NCBI RefSeq assembly: GCF_001636615.1
Contig: NZ_LGEK01000011.1
Location: 1 to 64,000 of the forward strand
Reading direction: 5' to 3'
DNA: 64,000 nt
DNA from: Mucilaginibacter sp. L294
GTDB lineage: Bacteria > Bacteroidota > Bacteroidia > Sphingobacteriales > Sphingobacteriaceae
Shown: piece by piece, positions 7,331 through 15,169 of the stretch
Numbering within the stretch: the stretch's first letter is position 1
Layout: every line of letters starts with the position of its first letter
The notes under the pieces: model-generated
The model's input: the letters and a program-made list of their open reading frames with translations, nothing else
Told to the model about the DNA's origin: nothing
Database searches by the model: none
Position numbers and translations under genes: made by a program

Positions 7331-7422
7331 AACCACAGAGGGCACGGAGGTTTTGCCTGTATAATGATCAACTTTTCTCTCTGTGTACTTTATGTTTTTC
7401 CCCTCTGTGACCTCTGTGGTTA
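7331..7422. repeat. Dispersed ccacagag inverted repeat
   Basis: aaccacagagggcacggagg at the left end pairs imperfectly with ccctctgtgacctctgtggt at the right end. It is the same family as 23905-23966 and 2278-2322. Confidence 0.7.
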
Positions 7423-7451
7423 AAAAAAATTCATGTTAGCCCGCAAATACT

Positions 7452-7459
7452 TATTTTTG
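7452..7459 (+). promoter_or_regulatory. Putative -7 box (TATTTTTG) of trmB; near-leaderless
   Basis: Exact TAnnTTTG with only 7 bases to the trmB ATG. A transcript starting at the usual distance from this box would have almost no leader. Confidence 0.6.
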
Positions 7460-7466
7460 CATTTTT

Positions 7467-8114
7467 ATGGGAAAAGATAAGATAAGGCGCTTTGCCGAGA
7501 TAGAAACATTTAGTAACGTTTTACAGTTAGATGCCGGTAAACCGTTTAAAGGCAACTGGGCTACTGGTTTTTTTAAAAACAACAATCCTGTTGTATTAGA
7601 GCTGGCCTGCGGTAAAGGCGAGTACACGGTTAACCTTGCGCAAATGTTCCCGGGTAAAAACTTCATCGGGATAGATTATAAGGGTAACCGCATTTGGCGC
7701 GGGGCCAAAACCGCGTTAGAAGAGGGCGTAAACAACGTGGCCTTTTTGCGCATGCAGATAGAGAACTTGGTTGATTACTTTGCCCCCGGCGAGGTTGACG
7801 AGATCTGGATAACCTTTCCCGACCCGCAGCCGCAGCTAAGCCGCGAAAAGAAACGCCTTACCTCGCCACGTTTTTTAGATATGTACCGCGTTGTATTAAA
7901 ACCCGGAGGCTACATGAACCTGAAAACCGATAACGACGGCCTGCACGCCTACACCGCCGAAAAGATAGCCGAACTTAGTTTGCAGCTTTTTGTAAAAACC
8001 GAAGACCTTTACCATTCGGAACATGCCAGCGAGGTGTTATCCATCAAAACCTATTACGAGAAAAAATACCTTCAGCATAATAAAAACATTAACTACCTTA
8101 AGTTCTCATTTTAA
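7467..8114 (+). CDS. trmB: tRNA (guanine-N7-)-methyltransferase
   Basis: A 215-residue SAM-dependent methyltransferase that makes m7G46 in the tRNA variable loop. The SAM-binding motif ELACGKGEYT (about 45-54), the IGIDYKGNRI strand (about 67-76), WITFPDPQPQ (about 114-123) and LKTDN (about 151-155) are all TrmB hallmarks. Length is normal for the family. It is followed 8 bases later by the alkyltransferase-like gene, so the two are probably one transcript. A promoter box lies just before the ATG, supporting this start. Confidence 0.95.
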   Translation: MGKDKIRRFAEIETFSNVLQLDAGKPFKGNWATGFFKNNNPVVLELACGKGEYTVNLAQMFPGKNFIGIDYKGNRIWRGAKTALEEGVNNVAFLRMQIENLVDYFAPGEVDEIWITFPDPQPQLSREKKRLTSPRFLDMYRVVLKPGGYMNLKTDNDGLHAYTAEKIAELSLQLFVKTEDLYHSEHASEVLSIKTYYEKKYLQHNKNINYLKFSF

Positions 8115-8122
8115 CCCCCACC

Positions 8123-8455
8123 ATGCCCGACTATAACTTTTTCGATAACGTGTATGATGTAGTGAGGCAGATACCCAGGGGCAGGGTAACATCCTATGGC
8201 GCTATTGCGGCTTACCTGGGCTCAAAGCAATCATCCCGCATTGTAGGTTACGCCATGATGGCCTGTGGTACCGCTAACCCACCGGTACCGGCGCACCGTG
8301 TACTAAATAAACAAGGTTTATTAACCGGCAAAATTCACTTTGGCGGCGATACCATGGAGCAAATGCTGCAAAGCGAAGGAGTTGAAGTGGTAGATAACCA
8401 GGTGCAAAATTTTAAAGAGATCTTTTGGGACCCGGCTATAGAATTGGCGCTTTAA
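8123..8455 (+). CDS. Alkyltransferase-like protein (ATL; MGMT family lacking the acceptor cysteine)
   Basis: A 110-residue protein matching the C-terminal DNA-binding domain of O6-alkylguanine-DNA alkyltransferase: IPRGRVTSYGAIAAYLG is the helix-turn-helix region and SSRIVGYAM carries the arginine finger. The active-site PCHR is replaced by PAHR (56-59), so it cannot accept an alkyl group. Known ATL proteins bind alkylated guanines and hand them to nucleotide excision repair. A tag glycosylase gene lies 2.3 kb away, so the neighbourhood carries two alkylation-related functions. Its 3' end overlaps the convergent membrane protein gene by 20 bases. Confidence 0.9.
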   Translation: MPDYNFFDNVYDVVRQIPRGRVTSYGAIAAYLGSKQSSRIVGYAMMACGTANPPVPAHRVLNKQGLLTGKIHFGGDTMEQMLQSEGVEVVDNQVQNFKEIFWDPAIELAL

Positions 8456-8807
8456 CTGTATCTCTTTTTGTATTATAATCGGTAAATATGGCTATGATCA
8501 ATATCATAATACCTAAGCCGGCATAGTACCCTTTAGCCCGCTCGTCATACTGTAATAAAGTAAATGCAGCAACAGTTAGCCCTACACCCACAAGCAGTTC
8601 AATAATGCCATGTACTTTTAAGGGGACCAGTTTAAATATTCCATAACTGTAATTAGTTAGAATAGTAAGCAGTAAATGTACTGTTGCTAAAATATAGGTG
8701 TAGGTAGCGGTATCGTTCGCCAAGCTAAACATAGTGGGCGATGCATACAGGAATATGATTAAAACATAATCTAAAATACCATGCAGTTTGGGCGAAATGA
8801 TTTTCAT
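8436..8807 (-). CDS. Four-helix membrane protein with internal repeat
   Basis: A 123-residue protein with four hydrophobic helices (about 9-28, 36-52, 66-86 and 94-111). The two halves begin alike, KLHGILDY at 7-14 and KVHGIIEL at 64-71, suggesting an internal duplication similar to SPW-repeat membrane proteins. Acidic or charged loops lie between helices. I cannot assign a function. It is convergent with the alkyltransferase-like gene, overlapping its last 20 bases, and stands apart from the VOC genes upstream. Confidence 0.78.
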   Translation of the reverse strand: MKIISPKLHGILDYVLIIFLYASPTMFSLANDTATYTYILATVHLLLTILTNYSYGIFKLVPLKVHGIIELLVGVGLTVAAFTLLQYDERAKGYYAGLGIMILIIAIFTDYNTKRDTVKAPIL

Positions 8808-8852
8808 GCGGTCTGAATTTCTACTACATACGCAGAAACCAGGCCAATGATT

Positions 8853-9224
8853 TTACAGTGCTCCTATAATTTGCAGCAATTCCATCCGGTTACCAAACGG
8901 GTCTATAAAGGCAAAGCGGCGGCGGCCGGGGATGGCCGGCTCTTCCACTATCTCCACGCCATTAGCTTCCAGGTGTTTGCGGGCGGCGTCAACATCTGTA
9001 ACTTCCATAGCGGTGTGGCGGATGCTGCGGGGCAAAGCGGGTTCAACGCCAATGTGCAGTTGTATATCGCCAATGTTTAACCAGTATCCGGCCGACGAGA
9101 AAAGGTGATCGGGCCGGTTAATCAGTTCCAGCCCGAGTACTTTTGTATAAAAGTCCTTTGCTTCCTCCAGTCTTTCGGGTGGTACGCAAACATGAAAATG
9201 GTCTGCACGTTTAAAGGTGATCAT
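8853..9224 (-). CDS. VOC family protein (glyoxalase/dioxygenase fold)
   Basis: A 123-residue vicinal-oxygen-chelate protein with the paired beta-alpha-beta-beta-beta modules. H9 or H11 in RADHFHVCV, a mid-chain histidine in LHIGV, a second-module histidine in RHTAMEV and E114 in GNRMELLQ are at positions expected for the metal site, so a metal-dependent lyase, dioxygenase or thiol-modifying role is possible. The substrate is not visible. Its start overlaps the stop of the upstream VOC gene by 4 bases (ATGA), so the pair is translationally coupled. Confidence 0.88.
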   Translation of the reverse strand: MITFKRADHFHVCVPPERLEEAKDFYTKVLGLELINRPDHLFSSAGYWLNIGDIQLHIGVEPALPRSIRHTAMEVTDVDAARKHLEANGVEIVEEPAIPGRRRFAFIDPFGNRMELLQIIGAL

Positions 9225-9598
9225 TCGTGTTCGGCAAAAGTTAAAACATAGTTGTTATTATCCAGTATAGAAAACTCGGTGGCGCCGTAAAAAGTTTTCT
9301 CCAGGCCTTTAAGCACGGTAACCTTATCTTTTATCGCCTCAAAAAAGTGTTGAATATTGGCCAGGTTGATATAAAGCAGCAGCGAGCCGCCGTTGGTGCG
9401 GTTTATCCCGGGCAGGTCATCCGCCAGGCTCTCAAACGTTTGGAACATCATAGTAACCTTGCCGTTGGTCATCATCGCCCAAACCAGGTCATCGCCGGTT
9501 TCGGGTACGCTCATGGTTATTTCAAAGCCCAGTACCCTGTAAAAAGATACAGTAGCTTTCATGTCGTTTACAAAAATATTGGGGGATAAGCTTTCCAT
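9221..9598 (-). CDS. VOC family protein (bleomycin-resistance-like)
   Basis: A 125-residue protein with the motif MKATVSFYRVLGFEITMS in the first module and the LLLYINLANIQHFFEAI second module, typical of the small VOC family. The metal-ligand pattern is weak: there is no histidine at the usual first position (SPNIFVND). It may bind a ligand without a metal, as the bleomycin-binding members do. It is the first of two overlapping VOC genes read leftward. What it binds is unknown. Confidence 0.85.
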   Translation of the reverse strand: MESLSPNIFVNDMKATVSFYRVLGFEITMSVPETGDDLVWAMMTNGKVTMMFQTFESLADDLPGINRTNGGSLLLYINLANIQHFFEAIKDKVTVLKGLEKTFYGATEFSILDNNNYVLTFAEHE

Positions 9599-9674
9599 AC
9601 TGGTTTTTAATTGCGCGGTAAATTTATGATAAATCGGGCTGCATGAAAATAAACATTTATACCTTTAATCGCTA

Positions 9675-9692
9675 TCCCGATAGCTATCGGGA
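9675..9692. repeat. 18-bp perfect palindrome
   Basis: TCCCGATAGCTATCGGGA is its own reverse complement. It lies in the 127-base gap between the divergent VOC and AhpD-like genes, so it could be an operator for either. Related CCCGATAGCTATCGGG blocks are, from memory, common in Bacteroidota intergenic DNA, so it may just be a short mobile palindrome. Confidence 0.7.
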
Positions 9693-9725
9693 CACAAACG
9701 CAGTAAATCACAAATTACATACCCC

Positions 9726-10079
9726 ATGGGACAATTAATAAACGACTTTGAAGCCTATCGTACCAAAATGAACGACAGGATAATGGAAACCGCCAACACC
9801 AACATTAAACGCTTTTTCGCGCTGGATACCACTACCTATGCCGATGGCGCGCTTGATGTAAAAACAAAAGAAATGCTGGGGCTGGTAGCCTCGATGGTGT
9901 TGCGCTGCGACGATTGCATCAAATATCACCTGGGCAAGTGCCACGAGGCCGGCGTAAAACACGACGAAATGAACGAGGTGTTCATGATAGCCAACCTGGT
10001 AGGCGGTTCCATCGTTATCCCGCATTATCGCCGCGCTGTTGAGTATTGGGATGAGTTGAATGCAGTTGGCGGTTTGTAG
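9726..10079 (+). CDS. Carboxymuconolactone decarboxylase family protein (AhpD-like)
   Basis: A 117-residue helical protein with the AhpD-type redox centre: E49, then C61-x-x-C64 and H68 in RCDDCIKYHLGKC, an arrangement that supports disulfide exchange and peroxide reduction through a proton relay. It carries a third cysteine (C72). The family also contains decarboxylases, but those lack the CxxC, so a thiol-peroxidase or disulfide reductase role is more likely. It is probably monocistronic, followed by a family A repeat. Confidence 0.88.
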   Translation: MGQLINDFEAYRTKMNDRIMETANTNIKRFFALDTTTYADGALDVKTKEMLGLVASMVLRCDDCIKYHLGKCHEAGVKHDEMNEVFMIANLVGGSIVIPHYRRAVEYWDELNAVGGL

Positions 10080-10194
10080 TTTGCAGTTCGCAAATACCAA
10101 CCTCCCGCACGTCATTGCGAGCGTAGCGTGGCAATTTTCGACATGCTTATCGCCGAGTTTTCTATCGAAGATTGCTTCGTACCTCGCAATGACG
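10066..10194. repeat. Family A palindromic repeat copy 2 with leading direct repeat
   Basis: The hairpin itself spans 10110-10194 with ends CGTCATTGCGAG and CCTCGCAATGACG. Before it, gttggcggtttgtagtttgc (from about 10068) recurs as gttggcggtttgcag near 23774, there leading into a family C element. So the two repeat families share a short leader. Confidence 0.8.
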
Positions 10195-10214
10195 TACCTT
10201 TATAATAAGTATCC

Positions 10215-10805
10215 ATGCGCAAACCTAAAACCCAATTTTACATTCCAATAGACCTCGCCGCAGTATGTTCGGTAGCATTTTTATTGCTGTTATTGTACCT
10301 AAGCATGGCAAGGGAAAAGTCAGAGGAACCGGTTGAGGTCAATATGCCCGAAACATCCGGGTATATGTGTACGCTGAATACACTCGGAGATGCCATTATA
10401 TTAATAGGCAAGGATAAGGTGTTTTTGAAGTTGCCCGACACCGTGCGCAAGGATGCACTTTTAGAAATGAGCAGTAAGTATAACCTTCGTTTCACAAAAT
10501 CACATCTCGATAGGTTTAAAAACATAGATTTTATTGGTATGCCCGTGGCGGAATTTAACCAGAGTAAAATAGCGGGCAATTTAGCTGGGATAAGCATACA
10601 AAACCCGGACAACCAGTTGGCGGCCTGGATTCGTGCTGCTAATAAAGCATACTATTCCCTTTATAAACGGAGGATGATAATAGGCATTAAAGCCGATAGG
10701 GATACCGGTTATCCGTTGATAAAAAACGTAATAGCTACCCTGCAAGATCAGGACATCAACAAATTTGCTTTTATCACAGCAACTAAAGCTAAACTTAATG
10801 ACTAA
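10215..10805 (+). CDS. ExbD/TolR-like protein lacking the transmembrane aspartate
   Basis: A 196-residue protein with one N-terminal membrane helix (about 13-31) and a periplasmic domain. The helix start IDLAAVCSVAFLLLLL lines up with the Bacteroidota ExbD pattern IDMTAMCDVAFLLLTFF. The C-terminal IIGIKADRDTGYP and INKFAFITA match the ExbD strand-helix-strand end (vxIkaDkdxxy, insklalvT). The key proton-carrying Asp of the helix is Ser19 here, and no exbB gene is adjacent. It is therefore probably not a working motor subunit; it may have a structural or regulatory role. It overlaps tag by 8 bases, so the two genes are coupled. The family assignment rests on my reading of the two ends. Confidence 0.68.
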   Translation: MRKPKTQFYIPIDLAAVCSVAFLLLLLYLSMAREKSEEPVEVNMPETSGYMCTLNTLGDAIILIGKDKVFLKLPDTVRKDALLEMSSKYNLRFTKSHLDRFKNIDFIGMPVAEFNQSKIAGNLAGISIQNPDNQLAAWIRAANKAYYSLYKRRMIIGIKADRDTGYPLIKNVIATLQDQDINKFAFITATKAKLND

Positions 10806-11349
10806 AGAACTAACCCGCTGCCGCTGGTGCGGAACCGACCCGCTTTACATGGAATATCATGATAAGGAATGGGGCAAAACCACGCACGATGATAAGGTAC
10901 TGTTTGAGTTTTTGACGCTGGAAGCTGCACAGGCAGGCCTAAGCTGGATAACCATTTTGCGCAGGCGCGATAATTACCGCGAGGCTTTTGCCGGTTTTGA
11001 TGTGCAGAAGGTTGCGAAGTTTGATGAGAAAGACAAAGAACGTTTACTGAACGATGCGGGCATCATCCGTAATCGTTTAAAAATAAATTCGGCCATCAAT
11101 AATGCTAAGCTATTCATCGAAGTGCAAAAAGAGTTCGGCTCGTTCAATAACTACCTGTATAGCTTTATGCCCGGTAGCAAACCCATTACCACCTACACCG
11201 GCCCGCACGTAAGCACGCCCGAATCTGACGCGATAAGCAAGGACATGAAAAAGCGCGGCTTTAAGTTTTTTGGTACTACCATTTGCTACGCCCACATGCA
11301 GGCTACCGGCATGGTGAATGATCATATTCCTGAATGTAGTTTCAGGTAA
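10798..11349 (+). CDS. tag: DNA-3-methyladenine glycosylase I
   Basis: A 183-residue base-excision repair enzyme that removes 3-methyladenine. I start at MTKELTRCRWCG, because the zinc-site cysteine of the family lies near the N-terminus. Family marks are CRWCGTDPLYMEYHDKEWG (about 7-25), LEAAQAGLSWITILRRR (about 44-60) and the C-terminal zinc ligands in NDHIPEC. The start overlaps the end of the ExbD-like gene. Together with the alkyltransferase-like gene upstream it gives the region an alkylation-repair flavour, though they are not one operon. Confidence 0.95.
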   Translation: MTKELTRCRWCGTDPLYMEYHDKEWGKTTHDDKVLFEFLTLEAAQAGLSWITILRRRDNYREAFAGFDVQKVAKFDEKDKERLLNDAGIIRNRLKINSAINNAKLFIEVQKEFGSFNNYLYSFMPGSKPITTYTGPHVSTPESDAISKDMKKRGFKFFGTTICYAHMQATGMVNDHIPECSFR

Positions 11350-11445
11350 AATAATATCAAATCCCGAATGTTGAATTTCGGACGCCGAAGTATTTCATCA
11401 TTCAATATTCGAAATTCTGTGTTCGATATTAACATAGTGAAATTG

Positions 11446-11453
11446 TATTTTTG
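11446..11453 (+). promoter_or_regulatory. Putative -7 box (TATTTTTG) of polA
   Basis: Exact TAnnTTTG match, 46 bases before the polA ATG. The rest of the gap holds an imperfect repeat of attcgaaatt/ttgaatttcgg and the phrase atcggtg(t/c)aatc twice. Confidence 0.5.
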
Positions 11454-11499
11454 AAAAATCGGTGTAATCCCAAAACATCGGTGCAATCAACGAGTAATT

Positions 11500-14310
11500 A
11501 TGAAGAAGCTTTTTCTATTGGATGGTATGGCCCTGATATACCGGGCGCATTTTGCGCTGAGTAAAAACCCGCGTTTTACCTCGGCGGGCTTAAACACTTC
11601 GGCGGTTATGGGTTTTACCAATACCCTGCTGGAGGTTTTACGTAAAGAGAAACCCACCCATATGGCCGTGGTTTTTGATACCGATGCCCCAACCGAGCGC
11701 CACACCGAATATGAAAAGTACAAGGCCCACCGCGAGGCCATGCCCGAAGATCTGAGCAAAGCTCTTCCCTATATATTTAAGGTGGTTTTAGGCTTTAACA
11801 TCCCGCTGATCACATCAGACGGTTATGAGGCCGATGATATTATAGGCACCCTTGCCAAAAAGGCCGAGCAGAAAGGTTACCAGGTTTACTGTATGACACC
11901 CGATAAGGATTTTGCGCAGCTGGTATCCGAGAATATCCGCATTTACAAGCCCGCCCGTATGGGTAACGAAATGGAAATACTGGGCGTTAAAGAAGTGCTG
12001 GAGAAATGGGAGATAGAACGCCCCGAGCAGGTAATAGATATCCTGGGCCTTTGGGGCGATGCGGTAGACGGCATCCCCGGCATCCCGGGTGTTGGCGAAA
12101 AAACTGCCAAGCTTTTAATTAAACAATATGGCTCGGTTGAAGAAATTATAGCCCATAGCCATGAGTTGAAAGGCAAGCTGCGCGAGAACGTGGAGAACTT
12201 TGCCGAGCAAGGTATCATGTCAAAACGGTTAGCTACCATCAACCTGAATTCGCCGGTTGAACTGGACGAGGCCGGGCTGGAAATGTGTGCCCCAAGTAAA
12301 GACCTGCTGGAGCCGCTGTTTGCCGAGCTGGAGTTCCGTACCCTTGGTCGCCGTGTATTTGGCGATGATTTCAGCATCACCGAAACCCGTGCCGTATCGG
12401 TACAAACCGATCTGTTTGGTGATCCGGTTGCAAGTGCCCGTACAACCCTTTCGGTTGATGTGCAGGATATTTACGAAGCGCCAACGCCGGTAGAGATCAA
12501 GAACATCAACACCATTGAGCACGATTATATACTGGCCGATACTTTCGAGAAGCGCGCCGAGCTGATCAACATACTGAAACAGCAAAAACACTTCTGCTTT
12601 GATACCGAAACCACCGGCACCGATGCCAACCAGTGCGAGCTGGTGGGTTTATCCTTCGCGGTGAAGCATAACCAGGCATGGTACGTACCTGTACCTGTTG
12701 AGGAAGCAGAGATCATTAAAATAGTTGCCGAATTTAAGCCGGTATTTGAGGCTGCCAACATCGGCAAAACAGGCCAGAACCTGAAGTTTGATATCCTGAT
12801 GCTGAAATGGTATGATGTAGAAATGAAAGGCGACCTGTTCGATACCATGATGGCGCATTACGTGATAGACCCGGATACCCGCCACGGTATGGATATCCTG
12901 TCAGAAAATTACCTGCAATATAAACCTGTTTCCATTACCGAGCTAATTGGCCCCAAGGGTAAAAACCAGGGCAACATGCGCGATGTGGAGATAGAAAAAA
13001 TAAAAGAATACGCTGCCGAGGATGCCGATATTACCCTGCAGCTGCGCACCGTTTTTGAGCCGAAAATTAAAGAAGTAGAGGCAGAAGACCTGTTACATAA
13101 AATTGAGAACCCGCTGATATATGTACTGGCCGATATTGAGCACGAAGGTGTAAAAATTGACCACGAAACATTAAAAGAATTCTCCAAATTATTGGAAACG
13201 GATATTGCCGCGCTGGAGAAAACCGTGTTTGAAAAAGCGGGTGTAAGGTTCAACGTGGCATCGCCAAAGCAATTGGGCGAGGTGCTGTTTGAGAAACTAA
13301 TGCTCGACCCTAAGGCCAAAAAAACCAAAACCGGCCAATACCAAACCGGCGAAGACGTGCTTTTAGCCCTTGCCGCCAAAAGCGATATTGTGCGGGATAT
13401 ATTGGATTTCCGCCAGCTGCAAAAGCTAAAATCTACCTATGTAGATGCCTTGCCAACCATGGTGAACCCCAAAACAGGCCGTGTGCATACCAGCTATAAC
13501 CAGGCGGTTGCGGCCACGGGTAGGTTAAGCTCTAACAATCCCAATCTTCAAAATATCCCTATCCGTACCGAACGCGGCCGCGAGGTGAGGAAAGCTTTCA
13601 TCCCGCGCGATGAGAACCACAGCATCGTATCTGCCGATTATTCGCAGATAGAGCTGCGCATCATTGCCGAGATCAGTAAAGACCCAAACATGCGCCAGGC
13701 CTTTATTTATAATATTGATATCCACACCGCTACGGCCGCTAAAGTTTACGGTATAAGTATTGAGGATGTGGATAGCACACAGCGCCGCAACGCCAAGGCA
13801 GTAAACTTTGGCATCATATACGGGCAGTCGGCATTTGGGTTATCGCAAAACCTGGGCATCCCACGTAAAGAGGCCGCCGAGATCATCGAAAACTATTTTG
13901 CCCAATACCCCGGCATAAAACAATACATGGCCGATACCATGAACTTTGCCCGCGAAAACGGTTACGTAACCACACTGATGGGCCGCCGCCGTTACCTGCG
14001 TGATATTAACAGCGCCAACCAAACTGTACGCGGCTTTGCCGAGCGAAATGCCATTAACGCCCCCATACAAGGTTCGGCAGCGGATATGATCAAGATAGCC
14101 ATGATCAACATTCACCGCGAATTTAAAGCCCTTAAACTGGATGCCCGCATGACCATGCAGGTACATGATGAGTTGGTTTTTGATGTGCCCAACCATGAGA
14201 TAGAAATTGTAAAACCCATCATCCTCGATAAAATGAAAACCGCCATTAAAACCGAAGTACCGATTATGGTAGAAATAGGCACCGGCTTAAACTGGCTGGA
14301 AGCACATTAA
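11500..14310 (+). CDS. polA: DNA polymerase I
   Basis: A 936-residue full-length family A polymerase. The 5' nuclease domain (1-290) has DGMALIYRAHFA, GYEADDIIGTLA and GIPGVGEKTA. The 3'-5' exonuclease domain (about 340-540) keeps its catalytic residues: D368 and E370 in DTETTG, the GQNLKFD segment and the YAAEDADI segment, so proofreading should be intact. The polymerase domain has motif A DYSQIELR (D713), motif B RRNAKAVNFGIIYG and motif C VHDE (H889-E891). It fills gaps and removes RNA primers. It reads on to a lipoprotein gene 3 bases later, perhaps by readthrough. Confidence 0.98.
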   Translation: MKKLFLLDGMALIYRAHFALSKNPRFTSAGLNTSAVMGFTNTLLEVLRKEKPTHMAVVFDTDAPTERHTEYEKYKAHREAMPEDLSKALPYIFKVVLGFNIPLITSDGYEADDIIGTLAKKAEQKGYQVYCMTPDKDFAQLVSENIRIYKPARMGNEMEILGVKEVLEKWEIERPEQVIDILGLWGDAVDGIPGIPGVGEKTAKLLIKQYGSVEEIIAHSHELKGKLRENVENFAEQGIMSKRLATINLNSPVELDEAGLEMCAPSKDLLEPLFAELEFRTLGRRVFGDDFSITETRAVSVQTDLFGDPVASARTTLSVDVQDIYEAPTPVEIKNINTIEHDYILADTFEKRAELINILKQQKHFCFDTETTGTDANQCELVGLSFAVKHNQAWYVPVPVEEAEIIKIVAEFKPVFEAANIGKTGQNLKFDILMLKWYDVEMKGDLFDTMMAHYVIDPDTRHGMDILSENYLQYKPVSITELIGPKGKNQGNMRDVEIEKIKEYAAEDADITLQLRTVFEPKIKEVEAEDLLHKIENPLIYVLADIEHEGVKIDHETLKEFSKLLETDIAALEKTVFEKAGVRFNVASPKQLGEVLFEKLMLDPKAKKTKTGQYQTGEDVLLALAAKSDIVRDILDFRQLQKLKSTYVDALPTMVNPKTGRVHTSYNQAVAATGRLSSNNPNLQNIPIRTERGREVRKAFIPRDENHSIVSADYSQIELRIIAEISKDPNMRQAFIYNIDIHTATAAKVYGISIEDVDSTQRRNAKAVNFGIIYGQSAFGLSQNLGIPRKEAAEIIENYFAQYPGIKQYMADTMNFARENGYVTTLMGRRRYLRDINSANQTVRGFAERNAINAPIQGSAADMIKIAMINIHREFKALKLDARMTMQVHDELVFDVPNHEIEIVKPIILDKMKTAIKTEVPIMVEIGTGLNWLEAH

Positions 14311-14313
14311 TAT

Positions 14314-15129
14314 ATGAGATATTTTTTCCTGCTGATGATAGTTGTTTTGTTCGGTTGTCATCAGCCGGAGAAAAAAGCCGTTGCTAAAAATAAGCTAACC
14401 TCAAACGATTCTACCAGAATAGAAACTCGTAAAAATGAAGTTGCTGATAGCATCATCCAGGTAAAACTACTGGATGCCGCTTTGAAATATGCTACCATAA
14501 ATTTGCGGCAAAACTATTATCAAAAAAAGATATATCTCAATCAGGATACCTCAAAAAATGCAGTGTTGCAGTACGGCCATTTATTCGGCAATAATGTTAA
14601 ACATTTGCTTTTGAAAACTAACAGTAGCTGGAACATTAACACGAGAATTTTTGTGTTCGATAATGGTAACCTTAAACAGGTTTTAAGCCAAACAGAATGG
14701 GATCTTAATTTTGTTGCCGATACCATAAGGGATGTTAACGGCGATGGGTTCAAGGATTTTATTTCTATCACTTATTCCTCTTCGGGATGTTGCGCCCGTA
14801 GTTATAACAACGTGAGCCTTTATGAACCGGCTCAAGGGGCATTCTCTAAAAGCTATTTTTTTATAAATCCCGATTTCTTCCCGAAAGAAAAAGTGATACG
14901 TGGTGTTAACTACGGCCATCCTGGTGAAGTTCCACTATATAAATATAAATGGAATGGTGCTAATATTGATACGGTAGAATACATCTATCCTGCAGACACG
15001 TTAAAGAAAAAATTCTATCTGGTACATCATTACGGCGACAAAGACAATCCACAAAAGCGTAAAACGCTATCTGCTGTTCCTAAAGAATATTTAAAGATAA
15101 GTGGGTATGATTGGTTTATTGATTATTAA
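14314..15129 (+). CDS. Hypothetical lipoprotein with an EF-hand-like loop
   Basis: A 271-residue protein with a short lipoprotein signal (MRYFFLLMIVVLFGC, lipidated C15). No family is recognised. A calcium-loop-like DVNGDGFKDF lies near residue 146, as in FG-GAP/VCBS-type proteins, followed by a CC pair in SSGCCARSYN. The rest is strand-rich with many aromatic residues. It probably sits in the outer membrane or faces the periplasm. It begins 3 bases after polA, but a functional link is doubtful. It is convergent with the FAD oxidoreductase gene. Confidence 0.75.
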   Translation: MRYFFLLMIVVLFGCHQPEKKAVAKNKLTSNDSTRIETRKNEVADSIIQVKLLDAALKYATINLRQNYYQKKIYLNQDTSKNAVLQYGHLFGNNVKHLLLKTNSSWNINTRIFVFDNGNLKQVLSQTEWDLNFVADTIRDVNGDGFKDFISITYSSSGCCARSYNNVSLYEPAQGAFSKSYFFINPDFFPKEKVIRGVNYGHPGEVPLYKYKWNGANIDTVEYIYPADTLKKKFYLVHHYGDKDNPQKRKTLSAVPKEYLKISGYDWFIDY

Positions 15130-15169
15130 TACATCGCTCTTTGCACCAAACACACAGCACCTCCAAAAA

